From Pseudomonas fluorescens (GTDB taxonomy: Bacteria > Pseudomonadota > Gammaproteobacteria > Pseudomonadales > Pseudomonadaceae), in NCBI RefSeq assembly GCF_902497995.1, contig NZ_CABVII010000043.1:1-37279 (forward strand): a stretch of DNA of 37,279 nt, written 5' to 3'. Of the stretch, positions 1 to 7,373 are shown piece by piece. Position 1 is the first letter of the stretch. Each line of letters begins with the position of its first letter. The translations under genes were made by a program, and so were the position numbers. The notes under the pieces are model-generated. The model did no database searches. It was not told the DNA's origin and saw only the letters and a list, made by a program, of their open reading frames with translations.

Positions 1-80
1 GCCTTGGTGAGCTCGACACTCAGCTTCCCTGGACGAGGATGGGCGTGATATTCGAGAGCGGCAGTTTTCAAATCTGACAT
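1..80 (-). CDS. maeB: NADP-dependent malic enzyme, N-terminus only (cut by window edge)
   Basis: The minus strand reads from an ATG at 80 off the left edge and gives 26 codons beginning MSDLKTAALEYHAHPRPGK. I recognise this as the conserved N-terminus of the large bacterial malic enzyme, which oxidatively decarboxylates malate to pyruvate in the cytoplasm. Catalytic and cofactor domains lie outside the window, so the assignment rests on the leader sequence and on its usual place beside rpmE and priA in Pseudomonas. The gene runs in the same direction as the nuclease gene but is separated from it by about 180 bases that hold possible operator sequences. No strong ribosome site is visible before the ATG. 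Confidence 0.8.
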   Translation of the reverse strand, partial: MSDLKTAALEYHAHPRPGKLSVELTK

Positions 81-224
81 AGGGGCATTCCGCTTTTACG
101 GTTGGACAGACGGATCGCCGAGGATACGCGTGTCGCAAAGTCCCCACAAGACTGACCAGTCACCCCTGTCAAGCGGTCTGCCCTACGACTTTGGGCCAAG
201 AGCCACGGAACACAAGGGATAGAC

Positions 225-256
225 TGTCGACAATTGACAGAAAAAATGTCTACAAT
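225..256 (-). promoter_or_regulatory. Paired TTGT(A/C)GACA-type operator-like repeats upstream of maeB
   Basis: On the minus strand ATTGTAGACA (256-247) and ATTGTCGACA (234-225) are direct copies differing by one base and start 22 bp apart, two helical turns. Each is close to the palindrome ATTGTNNACAAT, a shape used by GntR-family (FadR subfamily) repressors; that link is inference. They lie just past the nuclease stop codon and about 145 bases before the maeB start. The rest of 81-262 contains a TTGACA on the minus strand but no convincing -10 box. Confidence 0.35.
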
Positions 257-262
257 TTTTTA

Positions 263-1045
263 TCAGGGTACCGCTTGCAGCATCACCGGGTGGGTCAATG
301 GCAATAACCAACGCGCCTGCCCGTCTTTCAGCGCACCACGGCGCGAACGATCCACCACCCAGCCACGCGCCTCGACCTGCTTGCCCTTGAGCCGCTCAAG
401 CGCCGCGACATCGAACTGCCCCAGCAAATTGGGTGCAACGCGTAATACAACTGAATCCTGCAACTCGATCCAAACCCCGCCGCGATTGCGCTGAACCTTG
501 CTTACACGACCGCTGAGCACGGCAAAACCGGACGTGTCGATCTGCTCCGCTTTCACTACAGGTGATTGTCGCCACACGCCAAGCCTGGCCTGACGGGCAC
601 TGCGTTCCGCGGCTTGCTGACAGCTGACCAGATCGACATTCGGCGCGACGGCCACTTGGAATCCCAGGCCCTCAGCAAGCATTTGCGCTTCGAGATTGGC
701 GCCATCCGTGCTGTAGAGATGAGCAAGGGTACGACCGTAACTATCCTTGCTTTCTTTGCCTGGCAGCAAAGCGAGCCGTCCGTCGCTGGCCGCAACCAGC
801 GCTTCCAGGCGTTTGCGTGCCGTCACGGCGAATGGCTCGTCGGAACGGCCTTTCTTGCCCAGTTCCGGGGTATTCAAACCGATCATGCGCACACTGCGGC
901 CGTCGCTCAGGCGCAGCGTGTCGCCATCCACCACCCGCTGCACCGCGACCGAGGCCAGACCGTCCGGCGCGGGGCAGAAGGCCTGGGCAGCACAAATCCA
1001 AAACGCAGACACAAAAAAGGCGCCCGCAAGGGACGCCTTTTTCAT
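263..1045 (-). CDS. Secreted thermonuclease-like (SNase fold) nuclease
   Basis: The protein has a signal peptide (MKKASLAGAFFVSAFWICAAQA) followed by a staphylococcal-nuclease domain: VVDGDTLRL, then VRMIGLNTPELG, a basic stretch, KDSYGRTLAHLY and LGVW. These carry the Asp, Arg and Glu positions of the SNase calcium and catalytic site. The last 80 or so residues form a further beta-rich extension. It is expected to cleave DNA or RNA in the periplasm or outside the cell. Start choice is uncertain. ATG 1045 gives the cleanest signal peptide; ATG 1063 and TTG 1075 are in frame upstream but lie inside a hairpin. It sits directly downstream of rpmE and is probably co-transcribed with it. Confidence 0.85.
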   Translation of the reverse strand: MKKASLAGAFFVSAFWICAAQAFCPAPDGLASVAVQRVVDGDTLRLSDGRSVRMIGLNTPELGKKGRSDEPFAVTARKRLEALVAASDGRLALLPGKESKDSYGRTLAHLYSTDGANLEAQMLAEGLGFQVAVAPNVDLVSCQQAAERSARQARLGVWRQSPVVKAEQIDTSGFAVLSGRVSKVQRNRGGVWIELQDSVVLRVAPNLLGQFDVAALERLKGKQVEARGWVVDRSRRGALKDGQARWLLPLTHPVMLQAVP

Positions 1046-1047
1046 CA

Positions 1048-1081
1048 GTAAGGTAAAGCCCATGGGGCTTTGCAACCTTAC
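1048..1081 (-). promoter_or_regulatory. Hairpin at the rpmE/nuclease junction
   Basis: GTAAGGT (1048-1054) and AAAGCCC (1055-1061) pair with GGGCTTT (1065-1071) and ACCTTAC (1075-1081), giving a 14-bp stem with a three-base loop and a three-base bulge. The rpmE stop codon is in the first arm of the minus-strand transcript, and the nuclease ATG at 1045 follows the second arm directly. No T-run follows, so it is not a classic terminator. It could protect the rpmE 3' end or reduce expression of the nuclease. Confidence 0.5.
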
Positions 1082-1311
1082 TCTGCAGCAGCAGGAGCCT
1101 TGGCTTTGCCAAAAGCACCGAAACGGTCTGCGAAGCGCTGTACACGGCCGCCAGTATCCAGAGTCTTCTGCTTACCGGTGTAGAACGGGTGGCACTCGTT
1201 GCATACGTCAGTACCCAGTGGCTTGCACAGGTTCGAACGAGTTTCGAACTTGTTGCCGCAGCTGCAAGTTACTTCGATGGTTTCGTATGCTGGATGGATA
1301 TCGGCTTTCAT
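1078..1311 (-). CDS. rpmE: 50S ribosomal protein L31 (zinc-binding type)
   Basis: This 77-residue protein opens MKADIHPAYETIEVTCSCG, the typical L31 N-terminus, and carries the zinc ligands Cys16, Cys18, Cys37 and Cys40 (CxC and CxxC). It is therefore the zinc-containing form rather than the zinc-free paralogue. It binds the central protuberance of the large ribosomal subunit. The C-terminus ends in a short Ala/Lys-rich tail. The start is fixed by GAGGA seven bases upstream of ATG 1311 and by a good sigma-70 promoter further upstream. The nuclease gene follows at once. Confidence 0.97.
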   Translation of the reverse strand: MKADIHPAYETIEVTCSCGNKFETRSNLCKPLGTDVCNECHPFYTGKQKTLDTGGRVQRFADRFGAFGKAKAPAAAE

Positions 1312-1381
1312 GGTGTATTCCTCAGGCTAGCGTGCCGCCACTCAACACCATTGTTGAATACCGCACGTAATTAGGCCGCGG

Positions 1382-1409
1382 ATTCTACCAGAGGTTTCAA
1401 ATCACGCAA
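1382..1409 (-). promoter_or_regulatory. Sigma-70 promoter of rpmE
   Basis: On the minus strand TTGCGT (1409-1404) is followed after 16 bases by TAGAAT (1387-1382), about 70 bases upstream of the rpmE ATG. Both hexamers are near consensus, and this is the only obvious promoter in the 1312-1628 gap. Confidence 0.65.
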
Positions 1410-1474
1410 GCTGTCGCTTACACCAGTCGTCTGCTAGGCTCCCGGTCCAAACGCTGATCATCTGCAAGCAAACC

Positions 1475-1580
1475 TGTGGGAGCGGGCTTGCCCGCGAAAG
1501 CGTCCTGACAGGCGATGAAGATGCCGACTGTAAGGGCCTCTTCGCGGGCAAGCCGAATCGTCGCACCGCCGCTCCCACAG
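1475..1580. repeat. REP doublet (REPIN), one arm diverged
   Basis: TGTGGGAGCGGGCTTGCCCGCGAAAG at 1475-1500 is a Pseudomonas REP unit. A second unit in inverted orientation (TTCGCGGGCAAGCC from 1541, GCTCCCACAG to 1580) is interrupted by about ten extra bases. The pair can fold into a long hairpin. It lies just upstream of priA, and an in-frame upward extension of priA would have to translate the second arm. Confidence 0.85.
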
Positions 1581-1628
1581 GGATTGTGCTCAGCCTTTCT
1601 TACTGCCCGCCCAAAGAGATCCCCCCGC

Positions 1629-3848
1629 GTGCCCGACGCCATACTGCGCCTCGCCCTGCCCTCGCCCCTGCGCCGCCTGTTCGATTACCGTGCCCCGGCC
1701 GGCGTCCTGCGCGCCCAGTTGCAGCCGGGCATGCGCCTGCGGGTGCCGTTCGGGCGAAGGGAGATGATTGGGATTCTGGTGGAGGTCACCGACACCAGCG
1801 AAGTCCCGGTAGAAAAGCTCAAACCGGCCATCGCCCTGCTCGACGCCACACCACCGCTGCCGCCCGCGCTGTTCAAGCTGTGCCTGTGGACTTCCCAGTA
1901 TTATCAACACAGCCTCGGCGATACCTTGAGCTGGGCGCTACCGGTGTTGTTGCGCCAGGGCGAACTGGCCGAAGCGCGCCAGGAGCGCTTCTGGTCCGCT
2001 GCGCCGGGTGCCAGCCTCGATGACCCACGCATCGCCCGCGCCCCGCGCCAGCGTGAGGCCCTGGCGACCCTGGCCCAGCATCCCCACGGCGTCGCCCATC
2101 AGTTGCTGAGCAAACTGATGCTGAGCAAGGACAGCCTCGACCTGTTGCTGGCCAAAGACCTGGTTCAAGTAGAAATCCGCAGGCACGCCCCTGGCGCGCG
2201 CCACGAACACTGGCTGGCGCAACCGGAGTTGCCGCTCAATCCCGAGCAGCGGGCCGCTTATGAAGCGATTCGCGCCGGTTTCGACAGTTATCACGCGTTT
2301 CTGCTGGCCGGCGTCACCGGCAGCGGCAAGACCGAAGTGTATCTGCAGCTTATCCGCGAAACCCTCGAAGCGGGCAAGCAAGCACTGGTGCTGATCCCGG
2401 AGATCAACCTCGGCCCGCAGACCCTGGCGCGCTTCGAGCAGCGCTTCAATGCACGCATCGCACTGATCCACTCGGCGGTCAATGATCGCGAGCGACTGGA
2501 CGCCTGGCTTGCCGCCCGGGACGGCGAGGCCGATATCATTATCGGCACCCGCTCGGCACTGTTCACCCCGATGAAGAACCCCGGCCTGATCATCATCGAC
2601 GAAGAGCACGACGGCTCGTATAAACAGCAGGAGGGCCTGCGCTATCACGCTCGCGACCTGGCATTGGTGCGCGCACGCCAGGAAAACATCCCGATCGTGC
2701 TCGGTTCCGCCACGCCGTCACTGGAAAGCCTGCACAACGCCTACACCGGCCGGTACGGACTCCTGCGCCTGAATGAGCGCGCCGGTGGTGCCAAGCAACC
2801 GCGTTTCCTGCGTCTTGACGTGAAAAGTCGCCCCCTGGACAGCGGCATTTCCGGGCCGATGCAGCAGGCCATCGGTCAGACGCTGGCGGCGGGTCAGCAG
2901 GTGCTGGTTTTTCTCAACCGCCGCGGGTTTGCGCCAACGCTGCTGTGTCACGACTGCGGCTGGATGTCCGAGTGCCAACGCTGTGATGCACGGATGACCG
3001 TGCACCAGCGCTCCGGCGAGCTGCGCTGCCACCATTGTGGCTACGTCGAACGCGTGCCCCGGCATTGCCCCAAGTGCGGAAAAGTTGACCTGCGCCCGGT
3101 AGGTGCCGGCACCGAGCGCGCCGAGGAACGACTGGGGATTTTGTTCCCCGACGTCCCGGTGCTGCGGGTCGACCGCGACAGCACTTCACGCAAGGACGCG
3201 ATGAACCAGCTGTTCGCCACCATCCAGAAAGGCCAGCCATGCATTCTGGTGGGCACGCAAATGCTTGCCAAAGGGCATCACTTCCCACGGGTGACCCTGG
3301 TGTCGATTCTCGATGCCGACGGCGGCCTGTTCTCCGGCGACTTCCGCGCCAGCGAACGCATGGCGCAGTTGATCGTCCAGGTCGCAGGGCGGGCGGGCCG
3401 GGCTGAAGAGCCGGGCAAGGTGATCATTCAAACCCACCTTGCAGACCATCCGCTGCTGGTGCAATTGACCGAACAGGGATATTTCGCGTTTGCCGAACAG
3501 GCCTTGAGCGAACGTCGCTCGGCGGGACTACCGCCATTTGCGCATTTGGCATTACTACGGGCCGAAGCGCACAAGCCCGGGCAGGCCGAAGGTTTTCTCG
3601 ATGAAGCGTGCAGCGAGGCCGAGCGTTTGCTGACAGAGCAGAACCTGACCGGCATCGAGCTGCTGGGGCCGGTGCCGGCTCCGATGGAACGGCGGGCCGG
3701 GCGTTATCGGGCGCAGTTGTTGTTGCAAGCCTCGGCCCGGGCGCCGCTGCATCGGTTGCTTGCCAGTTGGTTGCTGGTATTGGAGCAGATGCCGAGTGGG
3801 CGGGCGGTACGCTGGTCTTTGGATGTGGACCCCGTGGATTTGTATTGA
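1629..3848 (+). CDS. priA: Primosomal protein N', replication-restart helicase PriA
   Basis: PriA recognises stalled forks and D-loops and reloads the DnaB helicase. The N-terminal DNA-binding domain (ILRLALPSPLRRLFDY) is followed by a superfamily 2 helicase core with Walker A GVTGSGKT at residues 228-235 and Walker B DEEH at 324-327. A zinc module follows with paired cysteines (CHDCGW, CQRCDA, CHHCGY, CPKCGK), and the conserved C-terminal helicase half is present. At 739 residues it is full length. The GTG at 1629 is chosen because the family N-terminus begins VPDAILRLALPS. The upstream in-frame ATG at 1515 would translate REP sequence. The ribosome site is weak (AAAGAG before a C-run). Confidence 0.96.
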   Translation: MPDAILRLALPSPLRRLFDYRAPAGVLRAQLQPGMRLRVPFGRREMIGILVEVTDTSEVPVEKLKPAIALLDATPPLPPALFKLCLWTSQYYQHSLGDTLSWALPVLLRQGELAEARQERFWSAAPGASLDDPRIARAPRQREALATLAQHPHGVAHQLLSKLMLSKDSLDLLLAKDLVQVEIRRHAPGARHEHWLAQPELPLNPEQRAAYEAIRAGFDSYHAFLLAGVTGSGKTEVYLQLIRETLEAGKQALVLIPEINLGPQTLARFEQRFNARIALIHSAVNDRERLDAWLAARDGEADIIIGTRSALFTPMKNPGLIIIDEEHDGSYKQQEGLRYHARDLALVRARQENIPIVLGSATPSLESLHNAYTGRYGLLRLNERAGGAKQPRFLRLDVKSRPLDSGISGPMQQAIGQTLAAGQQVLVFLNRRGFAPTLLCHDCGWMSECQRCDARMTVHQRSGELRCHHCGYVERVPRHCPKCGKVDLRPVGAGTERAEERLGILFPDVPVLRVDRDSTSRKDAMNQLFATIQKGQPCILVGTQMLAKGHHFPRVTLVSILDADGGLFSGDFRASERMAQLIVQVAGRAGRAEEPGKVIIQTHLADHPLLVQLTEQGYFAFAEQALSERRSAGLPPFAHLALLRAEAHKPGQAEGFLDEACSEAERLLTEQNLTGIELLGPVPAPMERRAGRYRAQLLLQASARAPLHRLLASWLLVLEQMPSGRAVRWSLDVDPVDLY

Positions 3849-3860
3849 TTTTGATATCGC

Positions 3861-3956
3861 CTTCGCGAGCAAGCCCGCTCGCACAGGGGTAAGTGCCAGA
3901 CACATAATGTATGAACACCGCAGATCCAGTGTGGGAGCGGGCTTGCTCGCGAAGGG
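3861..3956. repeat. REP doublet (REPIN)
   Basis: CTTCGCGAGCAAGCCCGCTC from 3861 and GTGGGAGCGGGCTTGCTCGC ending near 3956 form an inverted pair with about 50 bases between them. It fills the priA-argS gap and is followed by the argS promoter. Confidence 0.9.
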
Positions 3957-3997
3957 GCCAGAATAGTCACCACATATCCACAACCTGCCCGCTATAG

Positions 3998-4026
3998 TTG
4001 GCAAGCCCGCCTTCGCCACGGATAAT
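3998..4026 (+). promoter_or_regulatory. Sigma-70 promoter of argS
   Basis: TTGGCA (3998-4003), a 17-base spacer and GATAAT (4021-4026) make a near-consensus promoter 61 bases before the argS start codon. Confidence 0.65.
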
Positions 4027-4086
4027 GCCCAGTTTTTCCACCAGCGCATCGAAGCGCCGCCGCGCTTGCGGTCGAAAGAGAAGACC

Positions 4087-5823
4087 ATGAAAGACACCAT
4101 TCGCCAGCTGATCCAACAAGCCATCACCCAACTCGTCAACGAAGGTGTGTTGCCTGAAGGCCTGTCGCCGGCGATTCAGGTGGAAAACTCCCGTGACAAG
4201 ACCCACGGCGATTTCGCCAGCAATATCGCGATGATGCTGGCCAAGCCGGCCGGCATGAAGCCGCGCGACCTGGCCGAGAAAATCATCGCCGCGCTGCCGG
4301 CTGACAAAAACGTCTCCAAAGCCGAAATCGCCGGCCCAGGCTTCCTCAATTTCTTCCAGAACACCCAAGCCCTGGCCACTCGCCTGGATGACGCCCTGGC
4401 CGACGATCACATCGGCGTGCGCAAGGCGGGTCCGGCGCAGCGCACCGTGGTCGACCTGTCGGCACCGAACCTGGCCAAAGAGATGCACGTCGGCCACTTG
4501 CGTTCGACCATCATCGGCGACGGCGTGGCGCGGGTCCTGGAGTTCCTCGGCGATGAAGTGATCCGCCAGAACCACGTCGGCGATTGGGGCACGCAGTTCG
4601 GCATGCTGATGGCGTACCTGCAGGAAAACCCGATCACCAGCGACGAGCTGTCGGACCTGGAAAATTTCTACCGCGCGGCCAAGCAACGTTTCGATGAATC
4701 CGCAGAGTTCGCCGATCGCGCCCGCGGCCTGGTGGTCAAACTGCAAGCCGGTGACCCGGACTGCCTGGCGCTGTGGACCAAGTTCAAGGACATCTCGCTG
4801 TCCCACTGCCAGAAAATCTACGAACTGCTGAACGTCAAACTGACCATGGCCGACGTGATGGGCGAAAGCGCCTACAACGACGACCTGATCAATGTGGTCA
4901 ACGACCTCAAGGCCGCCGGCATGCTGGTCGAGAGTAACGGCGCCCAGTGCGTGTTCCTCGACGAATTCAAGAACGCCGACGGCGACCCGCTGCCGGTGAT
5001 CATCGTCAAGGCCGACGGCGGTTACCTGTATGCCACCACCGACTTGGCGGCGGTGCGTTATCGCAGCGGCAAGCTGAACGCTGATCGCGCGCTGTACTTT
5101 GTCGACCAGCGCCAGGCCCTGCACTTTCAGCAAGTGTTCGCCGTGGCACGCAAGGCCGGCTTCGTGACCCATCCGATGGAGATGGAACACATGGGCTTCG
5201 GCACCATGAACGGCGCCGATGGCCGTCCGTTCAAGACCCGTGACGGCGGCACCGTGAAACTGATCGACCTGCTGACCGAAGCCCAGGAACGTGCCTACAC
5301 CCTGGTGAAGGACAAAAACCCGACGCTTGCCGAGGTCGAGTTGCGCAACATTGCCAGGGTCGTGGGCATCGGCGCAGTGAAGTACGCCGATCTGTCCAAG
5401 CATCGCACCAGCGACTACAGCTTCAACTTCGACCTGATGCTGAACTTCGAAGGCAACACCGCACCGTACCTGCTGTACGCCTACACCCGCGTGGCCGGGG
5501 TGTTCCGCAAACTCGGCAAGGATTTCAGCGAAGTCGAAGGGCAGATCGTCCTCCAGGCGGCACACGAACACGAACTGGCAGCGAAACTGGCGCAGTTCGG
5601 TGAAGTGTTGAATAACGTGTCTGATAAAGGTACGCCGCACACTCTGTGCACCTACCTGTACGATGTCGCCGGCCTGTTCTCCAGTTTCTACGAGAACTGC
5701 CCGATCCTCGGCGCCGATACCCCGGCGCAAATGCAGAGCCGTCTGCGCCTCGCCGCGCTGACCGGCCGCACACTCAAGCAAGGCCTGGAACTCTTGGGTC
5801 TGGAAACTCTGGAGCGTATGTAA
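4087..5823 (+). CDS. argS: Arginyl-tRNA synthetase
   Basis: This class I aminoacyl-tRNA synthetase charges tRNA-Arg with arginine and needs the tRNA for amino-acid activation. The 578-residue length matches the family. An N-terminal additional domain is followed by the class I signature HVGHLRS at residues 134-140. The Rossmann catalytic core contains HVGDWGTQFG and DLAAVRYR, and the C-terminal anticodon-binding helices end YENCPIL...LELLGLETLERM. ATG 4087 is preceded by GAGAAG and gives the usual MKDTIRQLIQQA start; the longer in-frame extension lacks family similarity. A SPOR-domain gene begins two bases after the stop and is probably co-transcribed. Confidence 0.97.
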   Translation: MKDTIRQLIQQAITQLVNEGVLPEGLSPAIQVENSRDKTHGDFASNIAMMLAKPAGMKPRDLAEKIIAALPADKNVSKAEIAGPGFLNFFQNTQALATRLDDALADDHIGVRKAGPAQRTVVDLSAPNLAKEMHVGHLRSTIIGDGVARVLEFLGDEVIRQNHVGDWGTQFGMLMAYLQENPITSDELSDLENFYRAAKQRFDESAEFADRARGLVVKLQAGDPDCLALWTKFKDISLSHCQKIYELLNVKLTMADVMGESAYNDDLINVVNDLKAAGMLVESNGAQCVFLDEFKNADGDPLPVIIVKADGGYLYATTDLAAVRYRSGKLNADRALYFVDQRQALHFQQVFAVARKAGFVTHPMEMEHMGFGTMNGADGRPFKTRDGGTVKLIDLLTEAQERAYTLVKDKNPTLAEVELRNIARVVGIGAVKYADLSKHRTSDYSFNFDLMLNFEGNTAPYLLYAYTRVAGVFRKLGKDFSEVEGQIVLQAAHEHELAAKLAQFGEVLNNVSDKGTPHTLCTYLYDVAGLFSSFYENCPILGADTPAQMQSRLRLAALTGRTLKQGLELLGLETLERM

Positions 5824-5824
5824 G

Positions 5825-6532
5825 TTGGCTGCCAAGAAAAAACCTGCACCCAAGCGTGGCGCCAGCCGTTACCAAGCTCCTGCAAAGCAACCGATCCCGG
5901 GCTGGCTGTGGATGGCCATCGGCCTGACGGTCGGCGCATTCATCGTGTTCCTGATGAAGCTGGAACCGGGCAAGGGCAGCGAAAGCGTCAAGCGCGAGAA
6001 AATCGAGCAACAGAAAGCCACCAGGATCGCCGAGGCCAACAAGACCCCGCCGAGCCCGACACAACCGGTGAAGCCGAAATACGACTTCTATACCTTGCTG
6101 CCGGAATCGGAAGTGATCGTGCCGCCGGATGCCGTGCCGGAGAAAACCCTGCCGACGCCGCAAGTGCCGGCCATTGCGACCACGCCGGTGACGCCAGAGC
6201 AAGCGGCGAAGATCGACACCGCGCGGGCTCAGGCTGCACTGGCCGGGATTACGCCTCCGCCGGCGCCACCGGTGAGCAAAGCCGCCCCGGTGACGAAGTT
6301 CTTCCTGCAGGCCGGTTCGTTCCGCAAGGAGGCTGATGCGGACAAGGTTCGGGCGCAGATCATCCTGCTGGGCCAGGCTGTGGCGGTTGAATCCGGCACA
6401 GTGAAGGACGAGACCTGGTACCGGGTGTTGGTCGGACCGTTCAGCAACCGCGAGCAGCTGACCACGGCCCAGAAACAACTGGCCGGCAGCGGTTTCAGCA
6501 ATCTGTTGTTACAACAACGCCAAAGCCGCTGA
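5825..6532 (+). CDS. SPOR-domain inner-membrane protein (FtsN-like)
   Basis: The 235-residue protein begins at a TTG immediately after the argS stop. A basic cytoplasmic tail (AAKKKPAPKRG) leads to one membrane helix at about residues 26-44. A Pro/Lys/Thr-rich periplasmic linker follows, then a C-terminal SPOR domain (FFLQAGSFRKEADADKVRAQ ... WYRVLVGPF). SPOR domains bind denuded peptidoglycan glycan strands at the division septum, so a role in cell division or envelope remodelling is expected. It has the layout of FtsN but low-complexity linkers vary, so I do not assign the symbol. Its place between argS and hslVU is common in Pseudomonas and many other gammaproteobacteria. Confidence 0.88.
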   Translation: MAAKKKPAPKRGASRYQAPAKQPIPGWLWMAIGLTVGAFIVFLMKLEPGKGSESVKREKIEQQKATRIAEANKTPPSPTQPVKPKYDFYTLLPESEVIVPPDAVPEKTLPTPQVPAIATTPVTPEQAAKIDTARAQAALAGITPPPAPPVSKAAPVTKFFLQAGSFRKEADADKVRAQIILLGQAVAVESGTVKDETWYRVLVGPFSNREQLTTAQKQLAGSGFSNLLLQQRQSR

Positions 6533-6558
6533 TTTCGTCAGTAGTACCGCGTTATCGT

Positions 6559-6652
6559 TCTTCGCGGGCAAGCCTCGCTCCTACAGGAATTGTGCCGTTC
6601 ACCGCATGTGTGAACGACGCTGCCCCGAAGGAGCGAGGCTTGCCCGCGAAGG
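6559..6652. repeat. REP doublet (REPIN), variant sequence
   Basis: TTCTTCGCGGGCAAGCCTCG at 6559 pairs with CGAGGCTTGCCCGCGAAGG ending at about 6652. The inner segment also contains an inverted GTTCAC/GTGAAC pair. The core differs from the other copies (GAGCGAGGC rather than GAGCGGGC), so it is a separate REP subtype. Confidence 0.85.
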
Positions 6653-6715
6653 CGCCCGAACAGCCAACACACCTTTCCCCGCCTCGCACCGCTCGTCCCC
6701 TCTCCCTCCCCACAG

Positions 6716-6742
6716 TTGAAATACGCGCCACCACCCCCATAT
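6716..6742 (+). promoter_or_regulatory. Heat-shock (sigma-32) promoter of hslVU
   Basis: TTGAAA (6716-6721), a 13-base spacer and CCCCATAT (6735-6742) match the RpoH consensus TTGAAA-N(12-15)-CCCCATNT. The start codon of hslV is 46 bases downstream. Confidence 0.8.
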
Positions 6743-6787
6743 GAGTTGCCAGAAGGCATTTTCGCCCCACTGCGTGGAGACTCTCCC

Positions 6788-7318
6788 TTGACCACCATCG
6801 TTTCAGTTCGCCGCCACGGCAAAGTCGTCATGGGCGGCGACGGCCAGGTTTCCCTGGGCAATACCGTGATGAAAGGCAACGCGAAGAAAGTTCGCCGCCT
6901 GTACCACGGCCAGGTGATCGCCGGCTTTGCCGGCGCCACTGCTGACGCCTTCACCCTTTTTGAGCGTTTCGAAGGCCAGCTCGAGAAACACCAGGGTCAT
7001 CTGGTTCGCGCCGCCGTCGAACTCGCCAAAGAGTGGCGCACCGACCGCACCCTCAGCCGCCTCGAAGCCATGCTCGCGGTCGCCAACAAAGACGCGTCCC
7101 TGATCATTACCGGCAACGGCGACGTGGTCGAACCCGAAGAAGGGCTGATCGCCATGGGTTCAGGTGGTGGTTATGCCCAAGCCGCCGCCAGCGCGCTGCT
7201 GAAGAAAACCGATCTGTCCGCCCGGGAAATCGTCGAAACCGCACTCGGCATCGCCGGCGACATCTGTGTATTCACCAACCACACCCTGACCATTGAGGAG
7301 CAGGACTGCGCCGAATAA
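6788..7318 (+). CDS. hslV: ATP-dependent protease HslVU, peptidase subunit HslV
   Basis: HslV is the proteasome-like threonine peptidase that forms two stacked hexameric rings and degrades proteins unfolded by HslU. The ORF starts with TTG 6788, giving M-TTIVSVRRHGKV. Removal of the first residue exposes the catalytic Thr, as in all HslV proteins, and the mature length (175 residues) fits the family. The conserved GGDGQVSLG and GSGGGYA segments are present. A GGAG lies about ten bases upstream. The gene is followed after 55 bases by hslU and is preceded by a clear heat-shock promoter. Confidence 0.97.
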   Translation: MTTIVSVRRHGKVVMGGDGQVSLGNTVMKGNAKKVRRLYHGQVIAGFAGATADAFTLFERFEGQLEKHQGHLVRAAVELAKEWRTDRTLSRLEAMLAVANKDASLIITGNGDVVEPEEGLIAMGSGGGYAQAAASALLKKTDLSAREIVETALGIAGDICVFTNHTLTIEEQDCAE

Positions 7319-7373
7319 GCCTGTTCAGGCCTTTGTGCCACGGCTCATTCTTGCTTGAGGTCCGCCAAATATT

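Noticed and set aside
1515..1628. Upstream extension of priA to an ATG
   Set aside because: It would translate REP-derived sequence, and the family N-terminus starts at the GTG 1629.
3967..5853. Long open frame antisense to argS (628 codons)
   Set aside because: It mirrors argS codons in a high-GC genome, shows no recognisable domain, and is rich in His/Gln/Val as expected for an antisense shadow.
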